The notes below the pieces were generated by a model. That model was given only the letters and a program-made list of their open reading frames with translations, searched no databases and was not told the DNA's origin. From assembly GCF_052324685.1 (NCBI RefSeq), contig NC_135212.1, forward strand, positions 2,745,652 to 2,809,651: a stretch of DNA of 64,000 nt, written 5' to 3'. This DNA is from Brachyhypopomus gauderio (Eukaryota; Chordata; Actinopteri; Gymnotiformes; Hypopomidae). Positions 9,972-21,315 of this stretch are shown here, one piece after another. Every line of letters begins with the position of its first letter. Positions within the stretch are counted from its first letter, which is position 1. The position numbers and the translations under genes are program-made.

Positions 9972-12900
9972 ATGTCACAACGCAGCGACAGTAGTAAACA
10001 AGCTAGAGATGATCGGTCTGAGTCAGCACGCTCAACGAGCAGCCGCTCATCCACTAAGTCGTCTAGAACAACGGTGAGCATGGCTGTGGCAATGGCACAG
10101 GCTAAAGCCGAGGCGGCGCAAGCTAGAGCAGCACATGCAGAAAGGGAAATCCAGCTTAAGGTAGAGCAAGCACGCATACAAGCTAACCTAGAAGCATTGA
10201 ACGAGGAGAAAGAGAAAGATGCTGCTATAGCAGAAGCGAACACTTTGGCAGCCGGTTTGCAAGATATGGGGTTTGAAGTACGAAGCGAGATTAAAAGTGT
10301 GCCCTATCAAGCTGTTAAAGACCAACGCACCGCCGCATTCGTAGCCGACCAAGCCAGCTCGCGTAGGGAGGATGCATTCGCCGCAGCAGAATACGATGCC
10401 GTTTCACCCTCTTCTCATTCTGCTTGCTCGGGTATGGCCAACGCTATGCCTTCGGCGACGCGGGTGTTCATGGGGAACCAAGCCGCCGCCTCTGAAGCTG
10501 TTACTGCACACCAGGTGCGTCAAGGTTCGCATGCAAGCGGAGCACCTCCCCAACCGTTTCTCTACTCCGCTCCAGCACCGCAGCTTTGTGGAGCTTCTCC
10601 ACAACGCCGTTTCAAAAAAGAGCCTTCGATTCCGTTTGATCCACTATTCCAGAGGACGCAATACGGAGCTAGCCACGACCGTTCTACGACTACAGCAGAC
10701 TTCATTAGGTATCTAGCCCGCAACCAGCTGGTGACTTCAGGTCTCACCAAATACGATGACCAGCCCGTGAACTACTGGGCCTGGAAGGGGTCATTCCAAA
10801 ACGCTATCAGTGAGTTAGAGCTGCACGCTGCAGAAGAGCTCGACCTTCTGATAAAGTACCTAGGAAAGGAATCAGCAGAACAGGTAAGGAGGATTAGGAC
10901 GGTTAACATCGGGAGTCCGCCAATTGGCCTGCGTATGGCATGGGAGCGCCTTGACGAGATGTACGGTTCGCCTGAAGCCGTTGAACAGGCTCTCTTCAGC
11001 AAATTAGAAAGCTTTCCGAAGGTCACGGCGAAAGATCCCCAGAAGCTTAGGGATTTGGCCGACCTTTTAGCGGAGCTACAAGCCGCCAAGCAGGATGGAT
11101 ATTTAGCAGGTTTGCTTTATTTGGACACTTCAAGGGGAATTAGGCCTATTATAGAGAAACTCCCATACAACCTCCAGGAAAAATGGCTGTACTACGGGAC
11201 GAAATACAAGCGTGAAAACATGGTCAGTTTCCCACCGTTTTCTGCGCTAGTGGATTTCATCTCCATGGTAGCAAAGGCTCGCACAGATCCAAGTTTTAGC
11301 TTCTTCGTGCAGGCTTCGACTGAGAAGAAGGGCAACTGGGAGAGGCCTACAAAGACGTCTGTGTACACACAGAAAACGCAAGTTTCAGCGACAGCCAAGT
11401 CTGAGCTCAGAGAGCGAATTGATCCAAACAAACTCTGTCCTCTGCATAGGAAGCCGCACCCTCTGAAGAAATGCAGGGGCTTCCGAGAGAAAAGCATTGA
11501 GGAACGCAAACAGCTCTTGAGAGATCACTACATCTGCTTTCGCTGTTGCTCATCCACAGAACATCTCGCCAAGAATTGTGAGGCGGAGGTAGAATGCACA
11601 GAGTGTGGGAGCATCACTCATGCTTCAGCACTGCACCCTAAGCCCTTCACTCAGAAGCCTAAGTCTTCTACCCCCTATACAGCGGACGGCGGGGAGCAAG
11701 ATGAAGCAGAGAGTCAAGAAGTCAAGTCTTCGTGCACGCAGGTATGTGGAGAAGGCTTGAGTGCTAGAACATGTGCCAAGATTTGTTTGGTTAGCGTGTT
11801 CCCGAATGGATGCAAAGAGAAGGCCAAGAGAATGTACGCTATACTGGATGAGCAGAGTAACCGATCACTCGTACGGTCAGAGTTCTTTGACACCTTCCAG
11901 ATATCTGCATGCTCTTTCTCGTACACGCTCACGACGTGTGCAGGCCTGACTGAGATGGAAGGGAGAAGAGCTCGAGGCTTCACTGTAGAATCAGTGAGTG
12001 AGGGAGTGAGTATTCCACTGCCTACGCTCCTCGAGTGCAACCAAATTCCCAATGTCCGTACAGAAATTCCTACGCCAGACGCCGCCTATCATCATCCTCA
12101 TCTTAAACGTATCGCCAAGAAGATACCACCTTTGGACCCAGAGGCCAAGATACTCTTGTTGCTGGGCAGAGACATCTTGCGGGTGCATAAGGTCCGCGAG
12201 CAGATAAGTGGCCCAGGGGATGCACCATTCGCCCAGAGGCTTGACCTAGGTTGGGTTGTTGTCGGTGACGTGTGCCTTAGAGGTGCGCACAGATCGATGG
12301 AGGTAAGGAGTTGGAAGACAGCTATCCTGGAGAATGGACGTACAAGTTACCTTCAGCCATGCGGTAACAAGGTCAGTGTGAAAGAGAAGTTTCATCTGGG
12401 ACATTCTCAGCAGCGTGACTCAATGGCTACCTTTGCGCGTAGCTTAAGCTCATCAGTTGGAGGCCGCCTGGGGCAGACCGTCTTTGCTCAAACATCTGAC
12501 GATCATAGACTTGCTCCGTCCAGAGAGGATTTAGAGTTCCTTGAGCTGATGGAGACCGAATGCTATCAGGACAGCTCAAATAGTTGGGTTGCGCCTCTAC
12601 CTTTCCGGACTCCGAGACGGCAGCTGCCTAACAATAGACAGCAGGCTCTTGACCGCCTCATCTCACTTCAGCGCTCACTGGAGAAGCGGCCGCAAATGAA
12701 AGTGGATTTCTTGAAGTTTATGGAAAAGATGCTCAAGAAAGCACACGCAGAAGTTGCTCCACCACTGAGGCCGGGACAAGAGTGCTGGTACCTGCCTTTG
12801 TTTGGCGTGTACCATCCGCGGAAGCCGGATAAGATCCGTGTGGTCTTCGACAGCAGCGCGTCAAGTGAAGGAGTGTCGCTCAACAATGTCCTGCTCACAG

Positions 12901-13712
12901 GGCCCGACCTCAACAATAGCCTGCTGGGCGTTCTCATGAGGTTCAGGAAGGAACAGGTAGCGGTCACTGCTGACATTGAACACATGTTCCATTGCTTCAT
13001 TGTCCGGGAAGACCACCGAGACTTTCTTCGTTTCCTGTGGTTTAAGGATAACAACCCTAACGCTGACATCGTGGACTACAGGATGCGAGTTCACCTCTTT
13101 GGCAATAGCCCCTCGCCTGCCGTTGCAGTGTACGGGTTGAGGAGGGCAGCTAGGGAAGCGGAAGCCGATTATGGAAGTGACGCAAGAAGGTTTGTTGAAC
13201 GTGAATTCTATGTGGACGACGCCTTAAAATCTTTTGCCAGAGAAGAAGAAGCGATCAGTGTTCTTCGACGGGCTCAGAAGATGCTCGCAGCATCCAACCT
13301 CAGGCTGCATAAGATCGCATCGAACAGACCAGCAGTCATCAAAGCATTTCCGCATGAAGATTGCTCTAAGGAAGTAGACAGTCTCAGTCTCTTTGCAGAT
13401 GACACACCCATCCAACGCAGTCTCGGATTGCTTTGGAACATGCTCGCAGACACCTTTATGTTCCGAATTGAGGACGATCAGAAGCCGTTCACTCGCAGGG
13501 GAGTGCTTTCGACTGTGAATAGTCTTTATGACCCTCTGGGGTTCCTTGCACCTATCACAGTCAACGGGAGGTTGATGCTTAGAGAACTCACCATGCAAGG
13601 AGGAGACTGGGATGCGCCGCTCCCCAGAGACAAAGAGGTAGAGTGGACTGAATGGAAACAGTCGCTTCGGGACTTAGAAGGTCTGCAGACCTACTACGGG
13701 TGCGTTGAGTAG
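9972..13712 (+). CDS. BEL/Pao gag-protease-reverse transcriptase polyprotein
   Basis: 1246 codons. The N-terminal 200 residues are charged and Ala/Gln/Glu-rich, probably coiled coil, and the gag core follows. Residues about 520-556 hold Cys/His knuckles (CFRCCSSTEHLAKNC and CTECGSITHASALH). The protease active site is YAILDEQSNRSLV near residue 625. Reverse transcriptase motifs are VVFDSSAS, VTADIEHMF and the catalytic FYVDD near residue 1080. Translation stops at 13710-13712, before RNase H, and the RNase H frame is offset by one base and overlaps by 8 bp. This family normally has one continuous polyprotein, so I infer a disabling frameshift rather than programmed shifting. Confidence 0.9.
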   Translation: MSQRSDSSKQARDDRSESARSTSSRSSTKSSRTTVSMAVAMAQAKAEAAQARAAHAEREIQLKVEQARIQANLEALNEEKEKDAAIAEANTLAAGLQDMGFEVRSEIKSVPYQAVKDQRTAAFVADQASSRREDAFAAAEYDAVSPSSHSACSGMANAMPSATRVFMGNQAAASEAVTAHQVRQGSHASGAPPQPFLYSAPAPQLCGASPQRRFKKEPSIPFDPLFQRTQYGASHDRSTTTADFIRYLARNQLVTSGLTKYDDQPVNYWAWKGSFQNAISELELHAAEELDLLIKYLGKESAEQVRRIRTVNIGSPPIGLRMAWERLDEMYGSPEAVEQALFSKLESFPKVTAKDPQKLRDLADLLAELQAAKQDGYLAGLLYLDTSRGIRPIIEKLPYNLQEKWLYYGTKYKRENMVSFPPFSALVDFISMVAKARTDPSFSFFVQASTEKKGNWERPTKTSVYTQKTQVSATAKSELRERIDPNKLCPLHRKPHPLKKCRGFREKSIEERKQLLRDHYICFRCCSSTEHLAKNCEAEVECTECGSITHASALHPKPFTQKPKSSTPYTADGGEQDEAESQEVKSSCTQVCGEGLSARTCAKICLVSVFPNGCKEKAKRMYAILDEQSNRSLVRSEFFDTFQISACSFSYTLTTCAGLTEMEGRRARGFTVESVSEGVSIPLPTLLECNQIPNVRTEIPTPDAAYHHPHLKRIAKKIPPLDPEAKILLLLGRDILRVHKVREQISGPGDAPFAQRLDLGWVVVGDVCLRGAHRSMEVRSWKTAILENGRTSYLQPCGNKVSVKEKFHLGHSQQRDSMATFARSLSSSVGGRLGQTVFAQTSDDHRLAPSREDLEFLELMETECYQDSSNSWVAPLPFRTPRRQLPNNRQQALDRLISLQRSLEKRPQMKVDFLKFMEKMLKKAHAEVAPPLRPGQECWYLPLFGVYHPRKPDKIRVVFDSSASSEGVSLNNVLLTGPDLNNSLLGVLMRFRKEQVAVTADIEHMFHCFIVREDHRDFLRFLWFKDNNPNADIVDYRMRVHLFGNSPSPAVAVYGLRRAAREAEADYGSDARRFVEREFYVDDALKSFAREEEAISVLRRAQKMLAASNLRLHKIASNRPAVIKAFPHEDCSKEVDSLSLFADDTPIQRSLGLLWNMLADTFMFRIEDDQKPFTRRGVLSTVNSLYDPLGFLAPITVNGRLMLRELTMQGGDWDAPLPRDKEVEWTEWKQSLRDLEGLQTYYGCVE

Positions 13713-15825
13713 AGAACTTTGTGTTTTTGCAGACGCATCAACAAAAGCAATAGCAGCTGTGGCCTACATCAGGATAACGAGTCACCAAGGACAGAGTGGA
13801 ATCGGATTCGTCTTCAGGAAGGCGAAGTTAGCTCCTCCAGCTGGAGCGACCGTTCCAAGACTCGAGCTCTGTGCCGCTGTGCTTGCGGTCGAGATTGTTG
13901 AGATGATAGTCGCGGAGATGGATATCACGTTCGACAGCATCATCTACTACACAGATAGCAAAGTCGTGCTAGGCTACATTTACAACCAATCTAGGAGATT
14001 CTATGTCTACGTGCACAACAGAGTCCAGCGTATCCGCCAATCTCCTTGTTTTGGTCAGTGGAGGTACGTCCCAACGCACCTCAACCCAGCTGACATCGGG
14101 TCAAGAACGACAACGCCGGCCTTACTGAGCAGCACAGCTTGGCTCAAGGGACCAATCTTTCTTCATAGCGCAGCTTCATGCTTGTCTGATTCTCAGGAGA
14201 CATACGAGATGGTTGAGCCTGACCTTGACTCAGAAGTGCGACCCCAAGTGCTCACAAGCTTCACACACGTCGTTAGAAATGTGATACGCCCACAGCGGTT
14301 TGAACGCTTTTCCGACTTCGGAGCTCTTCTTATGGCCATAGCACGTCTCGTTCATGTGGCACGTTCCTTTGCTCGTTCAGCCCAGGATGGATGCCGAGGG
14401 TGGCACATTTGTCGTCCTTCAGAAGAAGAGCTGCTGAGAGCCAAGGCGTGTATCGTGAAGAGTGTCCAAAGTGAGTACTATGCGGAAGAACTGACCTGCA
14501 TTGGTTCAGGAACCAATATCCAACCTTCCAGCAGTCTGTGGAAGCTGCACCCCACATTGGATCAAGACCAACTTCTCAGGGTAGGAGGCTGGATCGAGCA
14601 AGCGAGACTGGGCATGAGCGAGTGTCATCCTATTATCATACCTGGCCAGCATCATCTTGCAACCCTGCTTGTGTTGCATTATCATGAAGCGGTGAAACAC
14701 CAAGGGAGGCATATGACCGAAGGTGCCATCCGAGCGGCAGGGTTCTGGCTGGTAGGTGCTAAACGCCGCATCAGCAGTATGCTCTACAAATGCGTCACTT
14801 GTAGGAAGTTGAGAGGAAAGACCGAATGCCAGCAGATGGCAACTCTGCCAGCGGAATGCCTACAAGTTGCACCCCCTTTCACCTACGTAGGTGTGGACGT
14901 CTTTGGACCGTGGGACATCGTTGCACGCCGCACGAGAGGAGGAACCGCCAACTCCAAACGCTGGGCCGTGATGTTCTCGTGCATGTGCTCAAGAGCAGTT
15001 CACATTGAACTGATCGAAGCAATGAGTTCCAGCAGCTTCATCAATGCTTTGAGGAGGTTCTTTGCAATCAGGGGGCCTGCAAGGCAGATACGCTCGGACT
15101 GCGGAACCAACTTTGTTGGTGCTTCTCGAGAGTTGAGCATGGACAGACAGAGTCCAGACTTCCACAGCATGGAGAAATTCTTGGAGACTCAAAATTTCAC
15201 CTGGGTTTTCAACCCACCCCACGCGTCCCATATGGGTGGGGCTTAGGAACGAATGATTGGCATCGCCCGTCGCATACTGGACTGCATGCTGCTCGAACAG
15301 AAGAGGTTTCCCTTGACGCACGAGGTCTTGGCTACCCTCATGGCAGAGGTAGCAGCGATCATGAATGCGAGACCTCTCGTCCCAGTGTCATCAGATCCGG
15401 AGTCGCCACTAATTCTCACCCCAGCGATGCTTCTAACCCTCAAGACAGGCACTTCACCCCCTCCACCACTGGCCAGCATGGAGGACGCAGCTCTCTTTCG
15501 GGAGGAGTGGAAGCGAGTTCAAGGTTTAGCAGACTCCTTTTGGTATAGGTGGAGGCGGGAATACCTTAAGACGCTGCAGCTCAGACATAAGTGGCAAAAG
15601 AAACGGCCGAGTCTCCAAGAAGGGGATGTAGTGCTTTTGAAGGATGCTGAAGCGAAGAGAAACCAGTGGCCTATGGGTATTGTCAGGAGAACCTTTCCAG
15701 GAGAGGACAAGCTGGTTCGGAAAATCGACGTGGAAGTGATCAAGGATGGAACTAAGAGAACGTTCTTACGCCCTATTACAGAAGTAGTTCTGCTTCTTTC
15801 CCCACAGACTGAATCTTCTCATTAG
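13705..15825 (+). pseudogene. BEL/Pao RNase H-integrase, interrupted by a stop
   Basis: The frame opens with RNase H motifs (CVFADASTKAI near its start, YYTDSKVVLGY near residue 85). The integrase follows: an H-H-C-C zinc domain (HYHEAVKHQGR...CVTCRKLRG) and two of the three catalytic acidic residues, in YVGVDVFGPW and IRSDCGTNF. An in-frame TAG at 15244-15246 falls immediately before the third catalytic residue. The rest of the integrase reads on in the same frame to 15825. With the upstream frameshift this makes the copy non-autonomous despite its young LTRs. Confidence 0.88.
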
Positions 15826-15854
15826 TGTGGGCCTTAGAGTGCCCAGGCGGGGAG

Positions 15855-16296
15855 TGTTATGCCCCAGCGATAAGTTGTTTGATTTTGTAACTAAGTTGTT
15901 TCGTTACTATGACGATAAAGCAGAGATGTATTCTGGGTAGTAAGAAGTAGCGTTTGTTATGCACCTGTCATGGTCAGTTGTGTGTTCATCCTGCCTGCAG
16001 CCATAGCTCAAACTTTCTCTCCCTCCTTGCTAAGGCATTGTCTGTGAGTACAACCTATATATTGCTTGTATGCAGACGTTATACCCTGTGTTCGCTAGCA
16101 TCTTTATGCATAACTAGTTACGTAGTCATGCTATGCTGCTCATCCATATGCTATGTTGACGTGTATGCTGATTGAAACGTCTCGTTGTAATTGTTACAGT
16201 TTCACAAGATTCTCACTAAACTTCATGGAAAGAATTATCCGTGTCCTGGAGTTTTTTTTGAGAGTGTTTAAACTGATTGGAATCCAGCCCATGACA
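15855..16296 (+). repeat. BEL/Pao 3' LTR
   Basis: 442 bp, TGTTATGCCCC to CCCATGACA, followed by the ATATG target duplication. It differs from the 5' LTR only by two short indels in a base-by-base reading. Confidence 0.93.
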
Positions 16297-16445
16297 ATAT
16301 GGGTCCAAATCCCTAATGAGCAAGCCAAGGCGACAGTGGCAAGGAAAAACTCCCTAGATGGTGGGGAATAGGAAGAAACCTTGGGAGGACAAAGACTCAA
16401 AAGGGAACCCATCCTCCATTGGGCGGCCCGTTAACACAAAAATTA

Positions 16446-16481
<36 letters not shown>

Positions 16482-16630
16482 CCTTGAGCTGAACACTGAG
16501 GACATTTACCCAGGCTGACCTGCCATATAGCAAAAATACTTTGAACAGTGACAAAATAAAAGAGTAGGGAATTCCATACTTGCTCCAAACCATTTTCATC
16601 CACCTTAAAAAGTGACTAGGTTACCCTCTT
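16297..16630 (-). repeat. LINE tail, second part, with poly(A/T) run
   Basis: Continuation of 9283-9377, matching 41299-41614 in the other duplicated block. It contains a run of about 30 A (16446-16476) where the other copy has CACAAAAACAAAAAAAG. No open frame is convincing. Confidence 0.8.
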
Positions 16631-18638
16631 TGTTACACTTGAGGGAGGAGGAACGACGAGTGAAAAACGGTGCAACATAGAACGTTTAATAAACAGAAAC
16701 AATACGGTAAGCTCCGTGCGGAGGGCGAGTACAATTAACAGACTCTCACACAGGCACAAAACTTTAGACAAAGATGAGCACAAGACACTGCGCGAACGCA
16801 CATTAAATAGGTGATTAACACAGACCCTCGTGATCTCGAGACAAGGCACAGGTGAGACTACGAACATGCTCACGAACAACACACACCCATGGAAGTACAT
16901 ACATGGACATAACGACACGCAGACAACGTAGCAGCACGCCCATAGGAAAGGGTGCGGGACAGTTACCGTAACAGAACCCCCCGCCAGGGGCTCGCTACTC
17001 CCGGAGCGTCCCGCGCAGCTGGAAAGCCCCGAACCTACACCAACGGGCAGGTCTGGAGCCGCCGGGATCACGAGCCTCCGAGAGCCGTCTCCCCCGACGG
17101 TGGGAACCACCACGAACAGCCCTAGAACACCTTCCCTGGGAAGACAGGGGAAAATACATTAAACAATGGCACAGCAACAAACACGCAAACGGGAACATTA
17201 AACACGAAAGGCACAAGAGGGAAAAGGGAAGAACAAAGGGACAGACAAACAGACAGGTACTGGCAGCCATGGGATCGCTCCGGCTGCTTGCCAAAGCGCA
17301 AGCGGAGGCACGGTCTGTCCTGGGGTAGCAGACGCAGCGGGCGGTCCAGGCGGCGGAGTTCCCCCGGTCTTCGGGATGTCCCTCCGCATGCGCGTTGTGC
17401 TGCTCGGGACTCCCGCTAACCGTGCTCTCGGTGGCTTCCCTCTGGGAGCTTCAGCCTTCCTTCTGGGCGCCACCGGAGTCCTGGCTTTCTGCCGCGCGCT
17501 GGCTGGGGTCCGCGGCGTCTCCAAGGGCACGCTGAACCCCCTCCTCAGACCGCTGGCTATACCAGGGTCCCTCTGCGCTCCCGGGGATGCTGTCGCCTCG
17601 CCCCTCACCGTCTCCATCTCCTCCTCATTCTTGGAAACGCTCTGACCAAGCGACATGGGCTCCTCCGGGGTCGGGCAGCGGGAGCAGTCCATATCGCTCA
17701 CCTCTGAAGGGCCCCGAGGGTCTTCCCGCGCGGACTGCACGGTGCCCTCCGAGCACTGAGCGTCGCTATCCTCTTCGTCGCTCTCGCCATTGTGCTTGGA
17801 GGGGAGCAGGTGAACGGAGGGAGAGGGGCTGACGTTCTCATATCCCTCGCAGTAATACTCGGTATGAGCCGAGTAAACGGATAGAGAAGGACTGACATCC
17901 TCCTCCTCCTTCCCGACCGAGTATACGGACGGGGGGGGGGGGGGGGACTGACTTCTTCCTCCTCCTCTTCACAGGAGTGCTCGGTGGGCGCTGAACACTC
18001 AGACGGCGGGGGGCTGATGTCTTCCTCGCCGTAGTACACGGTGGAGGCGGAGTACACCGACGGCACACAGCTAGCTCTGTCGCCCGTCTCTTCCTCTCCC
18101 GAATCCTCACTCCCTGATTCGAGCTCGGGAGGGGTTGCCGCCACCATTCCCGCATACACCACCAGCGGATCCTCATCGCCATCCTCACAGCTTGCCAGGG
18201 GGGAGGACTCCCTTCTCATTGCGCGGAGACCCTCTCTCCACGCAGCCTGAAAGAAGGAGTCTTCTCTCCTCTCCTCCTCAGGGTATGCCAGGAGCGAAGC
18301 GCTGCGCCTCTCGCTCCACATTCTCTCTGCGGCCAGCCGAAAGCACTCCGCTTCATTATCGGCCGCCTGAGCCTGATGCAGCAGGCGCGCACATATGGGG
18401 TCCTGCTGCATCTCCACCTGCTCTTCGTGGCGATGTGCAGGGGAAGAGGCGTGACGGCGAACGCACATTAAATAGGTGATTAACACAGACCCTCGTGATC
18501 TCGAGACAAGGCACAGGTGCGACAACGAACACGCTCACAAACGACCCACACCCACGGAAATACATACATGGACATAACGACACGCAGACAACGTAATGGC
18601 ACGCCCACAGGGAAGGGTCCGGGACTGTCACCGTAACA
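16631..18638 (-). mobile_element. Internally deleted LTR retroelement, minus strand
   Basis: A full LTR at 16631-16973 (343 bp, same family as 3753-4095) is followed by a purine-tract complement (GAACCCCCCGCC). A GC-rich interior comes next, then a truncated second LTR at 18457-18638 that matches 16793-16973. The PPT position shows the element reads on the minus strand. No target duplication is visible, so the outer edges have probably rearranged. The element is absent from the paired position at 41614, where the flanks CTCTT and AGTGTGACGG are contiguous. Confidence 0.8.
17198..18525 (-). pseudogene. Gag-like open frames of the 16.6-kb LTR element
   Basis: Two overlapping minus-strand frames (18525-17698 and 17740-17198). 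The first encodes an acidic, Ser/Pro/Glu-rich protein with a helical stretch (ICARLLHQAQAADNEAE) and a Glu-rich patch. A G/C homopolymer at 17932-17947 sits inside it and is a likely site of slippage. The second is basic and Arg/Pro-rich. I recognise no known domain, protease or RT. The position between two LTRs suggests a degenerate gag, but that is inference. Confidence 0.45.
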
Positions 18639-18639
18639 G

Positions 18640-19001
18640 TGTGACGGGGGTAGTGAGGCGGCAGGAGGCGAAGGCTGCATATCATACTCTTTATTATCCA
18701 TATTCAACAAAAGGAGAAACAGAAGCAGGATAGGCTGCATCAGTACTCTAATACGAGACCCAGTCCTTGTATCTGACGACAGTAAGACGACAGGGAGGGA
18801 ACAAGTCCAGTGACCTGAGGAATAGTCTCCATACAATGTGCAGCACTGGACTGCACGACCTGTGGGCTTAAAAGGTGGCAAACATGACAGGCTACAGGTG
18901 TCAATACTGCAGTGATTGGGTTTGGTGCTCGGGGACGTGTGCCATGTGTGTGTGTGGATGCACACGCCCTCTGGTGGTGGCCCGACCTCCCCACTATGAC
19001 A
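18640..19001. mobile_element. Solo LTR (362 bp)
   Basis: TGTGACGGGG to CCCACTATGACA, followed by CTTAG (19002-19006). The left CTTAG is lost because the 16.6-kb element adjoins it. The duplicate at 41620-41730 retains both CTTAG repeats but lacks about 250 internal bases. Confidence 0.85.
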
Positions 19002-19391
19002 CTTAGTGTCCATCAGGAGCACAGTCTGTTAGGGGATATTCACCCTTGACCACCCAGACAGCCTTGCTGGCCTGTTACAACTCTTGCATAACTTCTAGAT
19101 TCAGAATCATCCAAGTTTTTTGGATGTTCACTTGCATATGCCCTCCATCTACCCTGAAGGCAGTTCCTTAATATATAAAAAATTATAAATGTCTGTTTTT
19201 GATATGTTCACCCATATTACACAGTGTTTAGCTGACCAGTGATAAAATGTCTAATGAATTTTTAAAACATATTAACACTTGAGTGAGTAACACAAAGCAA
19301 CGCAGCATTTTTAAAAGCATTTAAATAAAGTAATAGTGCTGTAAAGGCATTTTCAGAGCAGCTTTAACTAAATGATTATTTGTGAAGATCA
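19002..19391. other. Intergenic
   Basis: No gene is seen. Nearly identical to 41731-42119. Confidence 0.6.
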
Positions 19392-19429
19392 GGTTTTTGC
19401 TGAGCATTGCAATCTCTTGCTTCACTGTG
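19392..19429 (-). promoter_or_regulatory. V(D)J recombination signal of VH 19.4 kb
   Basis: Minus strand: heptamer CACAGTG (19423-19429), 22-bp spacer, nonamer GCAAAAACC (19392-19400). Confidence 0.93.
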
Positions 19430-19868
19430 CGTCACGAGCACAGTAATACACAGCAGTGTCTTCTGTCTTCAGTTTGCTCATGTGCAGATACACCTGGTTC
19501 TTGCTGTTGTCTCTTGAGGTGGTGAACCGGCCATAAACTGCACTAGAGTAAAACTTGTTATCACTGTCATACTCAATAGTTGAAACAAATTCCAGTCCTT
19601 TTCCAGGTGCCTGTCTGATCCAAGCCATCCAGTAGATACCAAAGTTAAACCCAGAGGCTGTACAGGTCAGTGTATGAGCATTGTCAGGTTTGATAACCAC
19701 TGGCTCAGACTCTGTCAGAGTTTGACTCAGAGAATCTGAAATATAAGAGCAAGCATAAAAATTAGATGTCAAGTAGATGTGAACATTTTATAAAGAGACA
19801 ATTGAGTCAAACTTACAGTGAAAGAAAACTGACACAGCAATGCATTCCAGTAATCTGAATAGACCCAT
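19430..19868 (-). CDS. Immunoglobulin heavy-chain V segment, group III (19.4 kb)
   Basis: The leader exon 19817-19868 encodes [17 protein letters not shown] plus one base, with donor GTAAGT. The V exon 19430-19735 follows ATTTCAG and the split codon joins in frame. FR1 is [14 protein letters not shown], the first Cys is in TLTCTASG, the Trp in [14 protein letters not shown], and FR3 runs [11 protein letters not shown] to [10 protein letters not shown]. No stops. An octamer-like ATGCAAAA is 100 bp before the ATG. The copy at 42.2 kb differs by only two residues in the V region (I/S in CDR1, Y/N in CDR2). Confidence 0.94.
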
Positions 19869-19967
19869 TTCTGAAGAACTGAAATCACAGCTCCTGTCAT
19901 GAATAAATTTTTACTTACCAGTAAACTACTGAAGTGAATGTAGCTATAAATTGGTGAAGCATTTTTT

Positions 19968-19975
19968 TTTTGCAT
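19968..19975 (-). promoter_or_regulatory. Octamer-like promoter site
   Basis: Minus strand ATGCAAAA (one mismatch to the octamer), 100 bp upstream of the leader ATG. A TATA-like AATTTATAG at about 19943-19952 lies between. Confidence 0.6.
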
Positions 19976-20040
19976 AGCCCACCCATAGAAGCTATAAATA
20001 TCCCCTCTGGGGAATATGTAAGAACACATAAGAATCAAAC

Positions 20041-21246
20041 ACTACTGAAGAAACCTTAAGAACAGAACTTTACTAAACAGGCTTTAAGAACAGAACTTTA
20101 CTGGACAGGCTTTAAGAGCAGAACACTACTGAACTGTTTTTAAGAACAGAACAAATTTAGGAACAACACATTACTGGAAGGCTCCACCAGTGTTTCACAC
20201 CAAAGAGTCCAAAAGTCTTTTCTTTTGTTTTTTTCAGATGCAAAAAATCTACTCATCATTAGTCATTTGTCAAGAAATGAGTATCTACTGGGTATGTTCT
20301 TAATATCAGCACTAGACCTTAAGACCTTAAGGTAGGTAGATGCTGGATTCAGGGAGATGCTGGATTCAGACGAGATCTGACAAAAACTCTGCCGGTTATG
20401 AAAACCTTGTAAATATAAATCAGTAGTTGGAATCAAACTATTTGTTATCATTTATATGAGTATTTGTCATGAGCTGATGAGTAGATCATAATAGCAACAT
20501 TTAAAAGTGCTCATTTTTGAGGATGATCTGAATAATGTGACAGAAAGTCACAGCAGCCTGAGTAACTGTGAGTAGCTGATAGTGTGTTCATGTGAAGATG
20601 ATTAAATATTGTCTGTCTGATCCAGGCTATTTAAGAGAAATCATAGAATCCCTCAGACAAGACCTGATCTAGTTTTACATTTCTGCATTTATCCCATCCA
20701 GAGTGCACACACACATAGCCAGTACAGTGGTCACACACCTGTAGTGGTGCCCAGGGAGCAGTTGGGCGTCTTTCTCCATGACATTGCAGCTATGGTTACT
20801 TCTGGTAGTGGAGTTTGAACCACTGAACTTTCAATCACATGCCAGGGTTTCTAAAGTTAATTGTAATTGTGAAGTTAATTATGACAAGATGTGATATGAT
20901 ATCTGATGTTTACAGCATTGGTTAACAGTTATAGTATATTTATACAGTATATTTATTTACTTTGAATGACAAATTGTTTCCCATGGAGACCCCATCTATT
21001 GAGGAAAATGTGTAGTTTTGTTTGCATAGACTGCCCCCTACAGGTAAAAAAGACTGTTCCATATGCAGAGTAAGAACGTTCATGTTAAACTCACATACTG
21101 TACTATTGTAACACGCTCAGTTTTGCAGACAAAAGTTTGTAAAGAAATTCCATCATAGTTTTAGTCTCTATGTTTATGAGGAATGTGCATGGGACAAGAA
21201 GTCTTACTGCACAGAGGGAGTGCCTACTGGATTTAGTACTTTGCTG

Positions 21247-21315
<69 letters not shown>

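Larger units (their letters stand above)
9378..16296 (+). mobile_element. BEL/Pao LTR retrotransposon (6.9 kb) with ATATG target duplication
   Basis: The left LTR is 9378-9823 (446 bp) and the right LTR 15855-16296 (442 bp), both starting TGTTATGCCCC and ending CCCATGACA. By eye they differ only by two 2-bp indels, which implies a recent insertion. The target duplication ATATG sits at 9373-9377 and 16297-16301. The uninterrupted site is seen at 41299 (CAATCATATGGGTCC). A purine-rich tract (AGGCGGGGAG) abuts the right LTR. The internal frames are gag-protease-RT, then RNase H-integrase, broken as described in their own entries. Confidence 0.95.

Noticed and set aside
17587..17832. Plus-strand Ser/Pro-rich frames in the 17-18 kb GC-rich region
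   Set aside because: The LTR and polypurine positions indicate minus orientation. The plus frames are GC-rich shadows.
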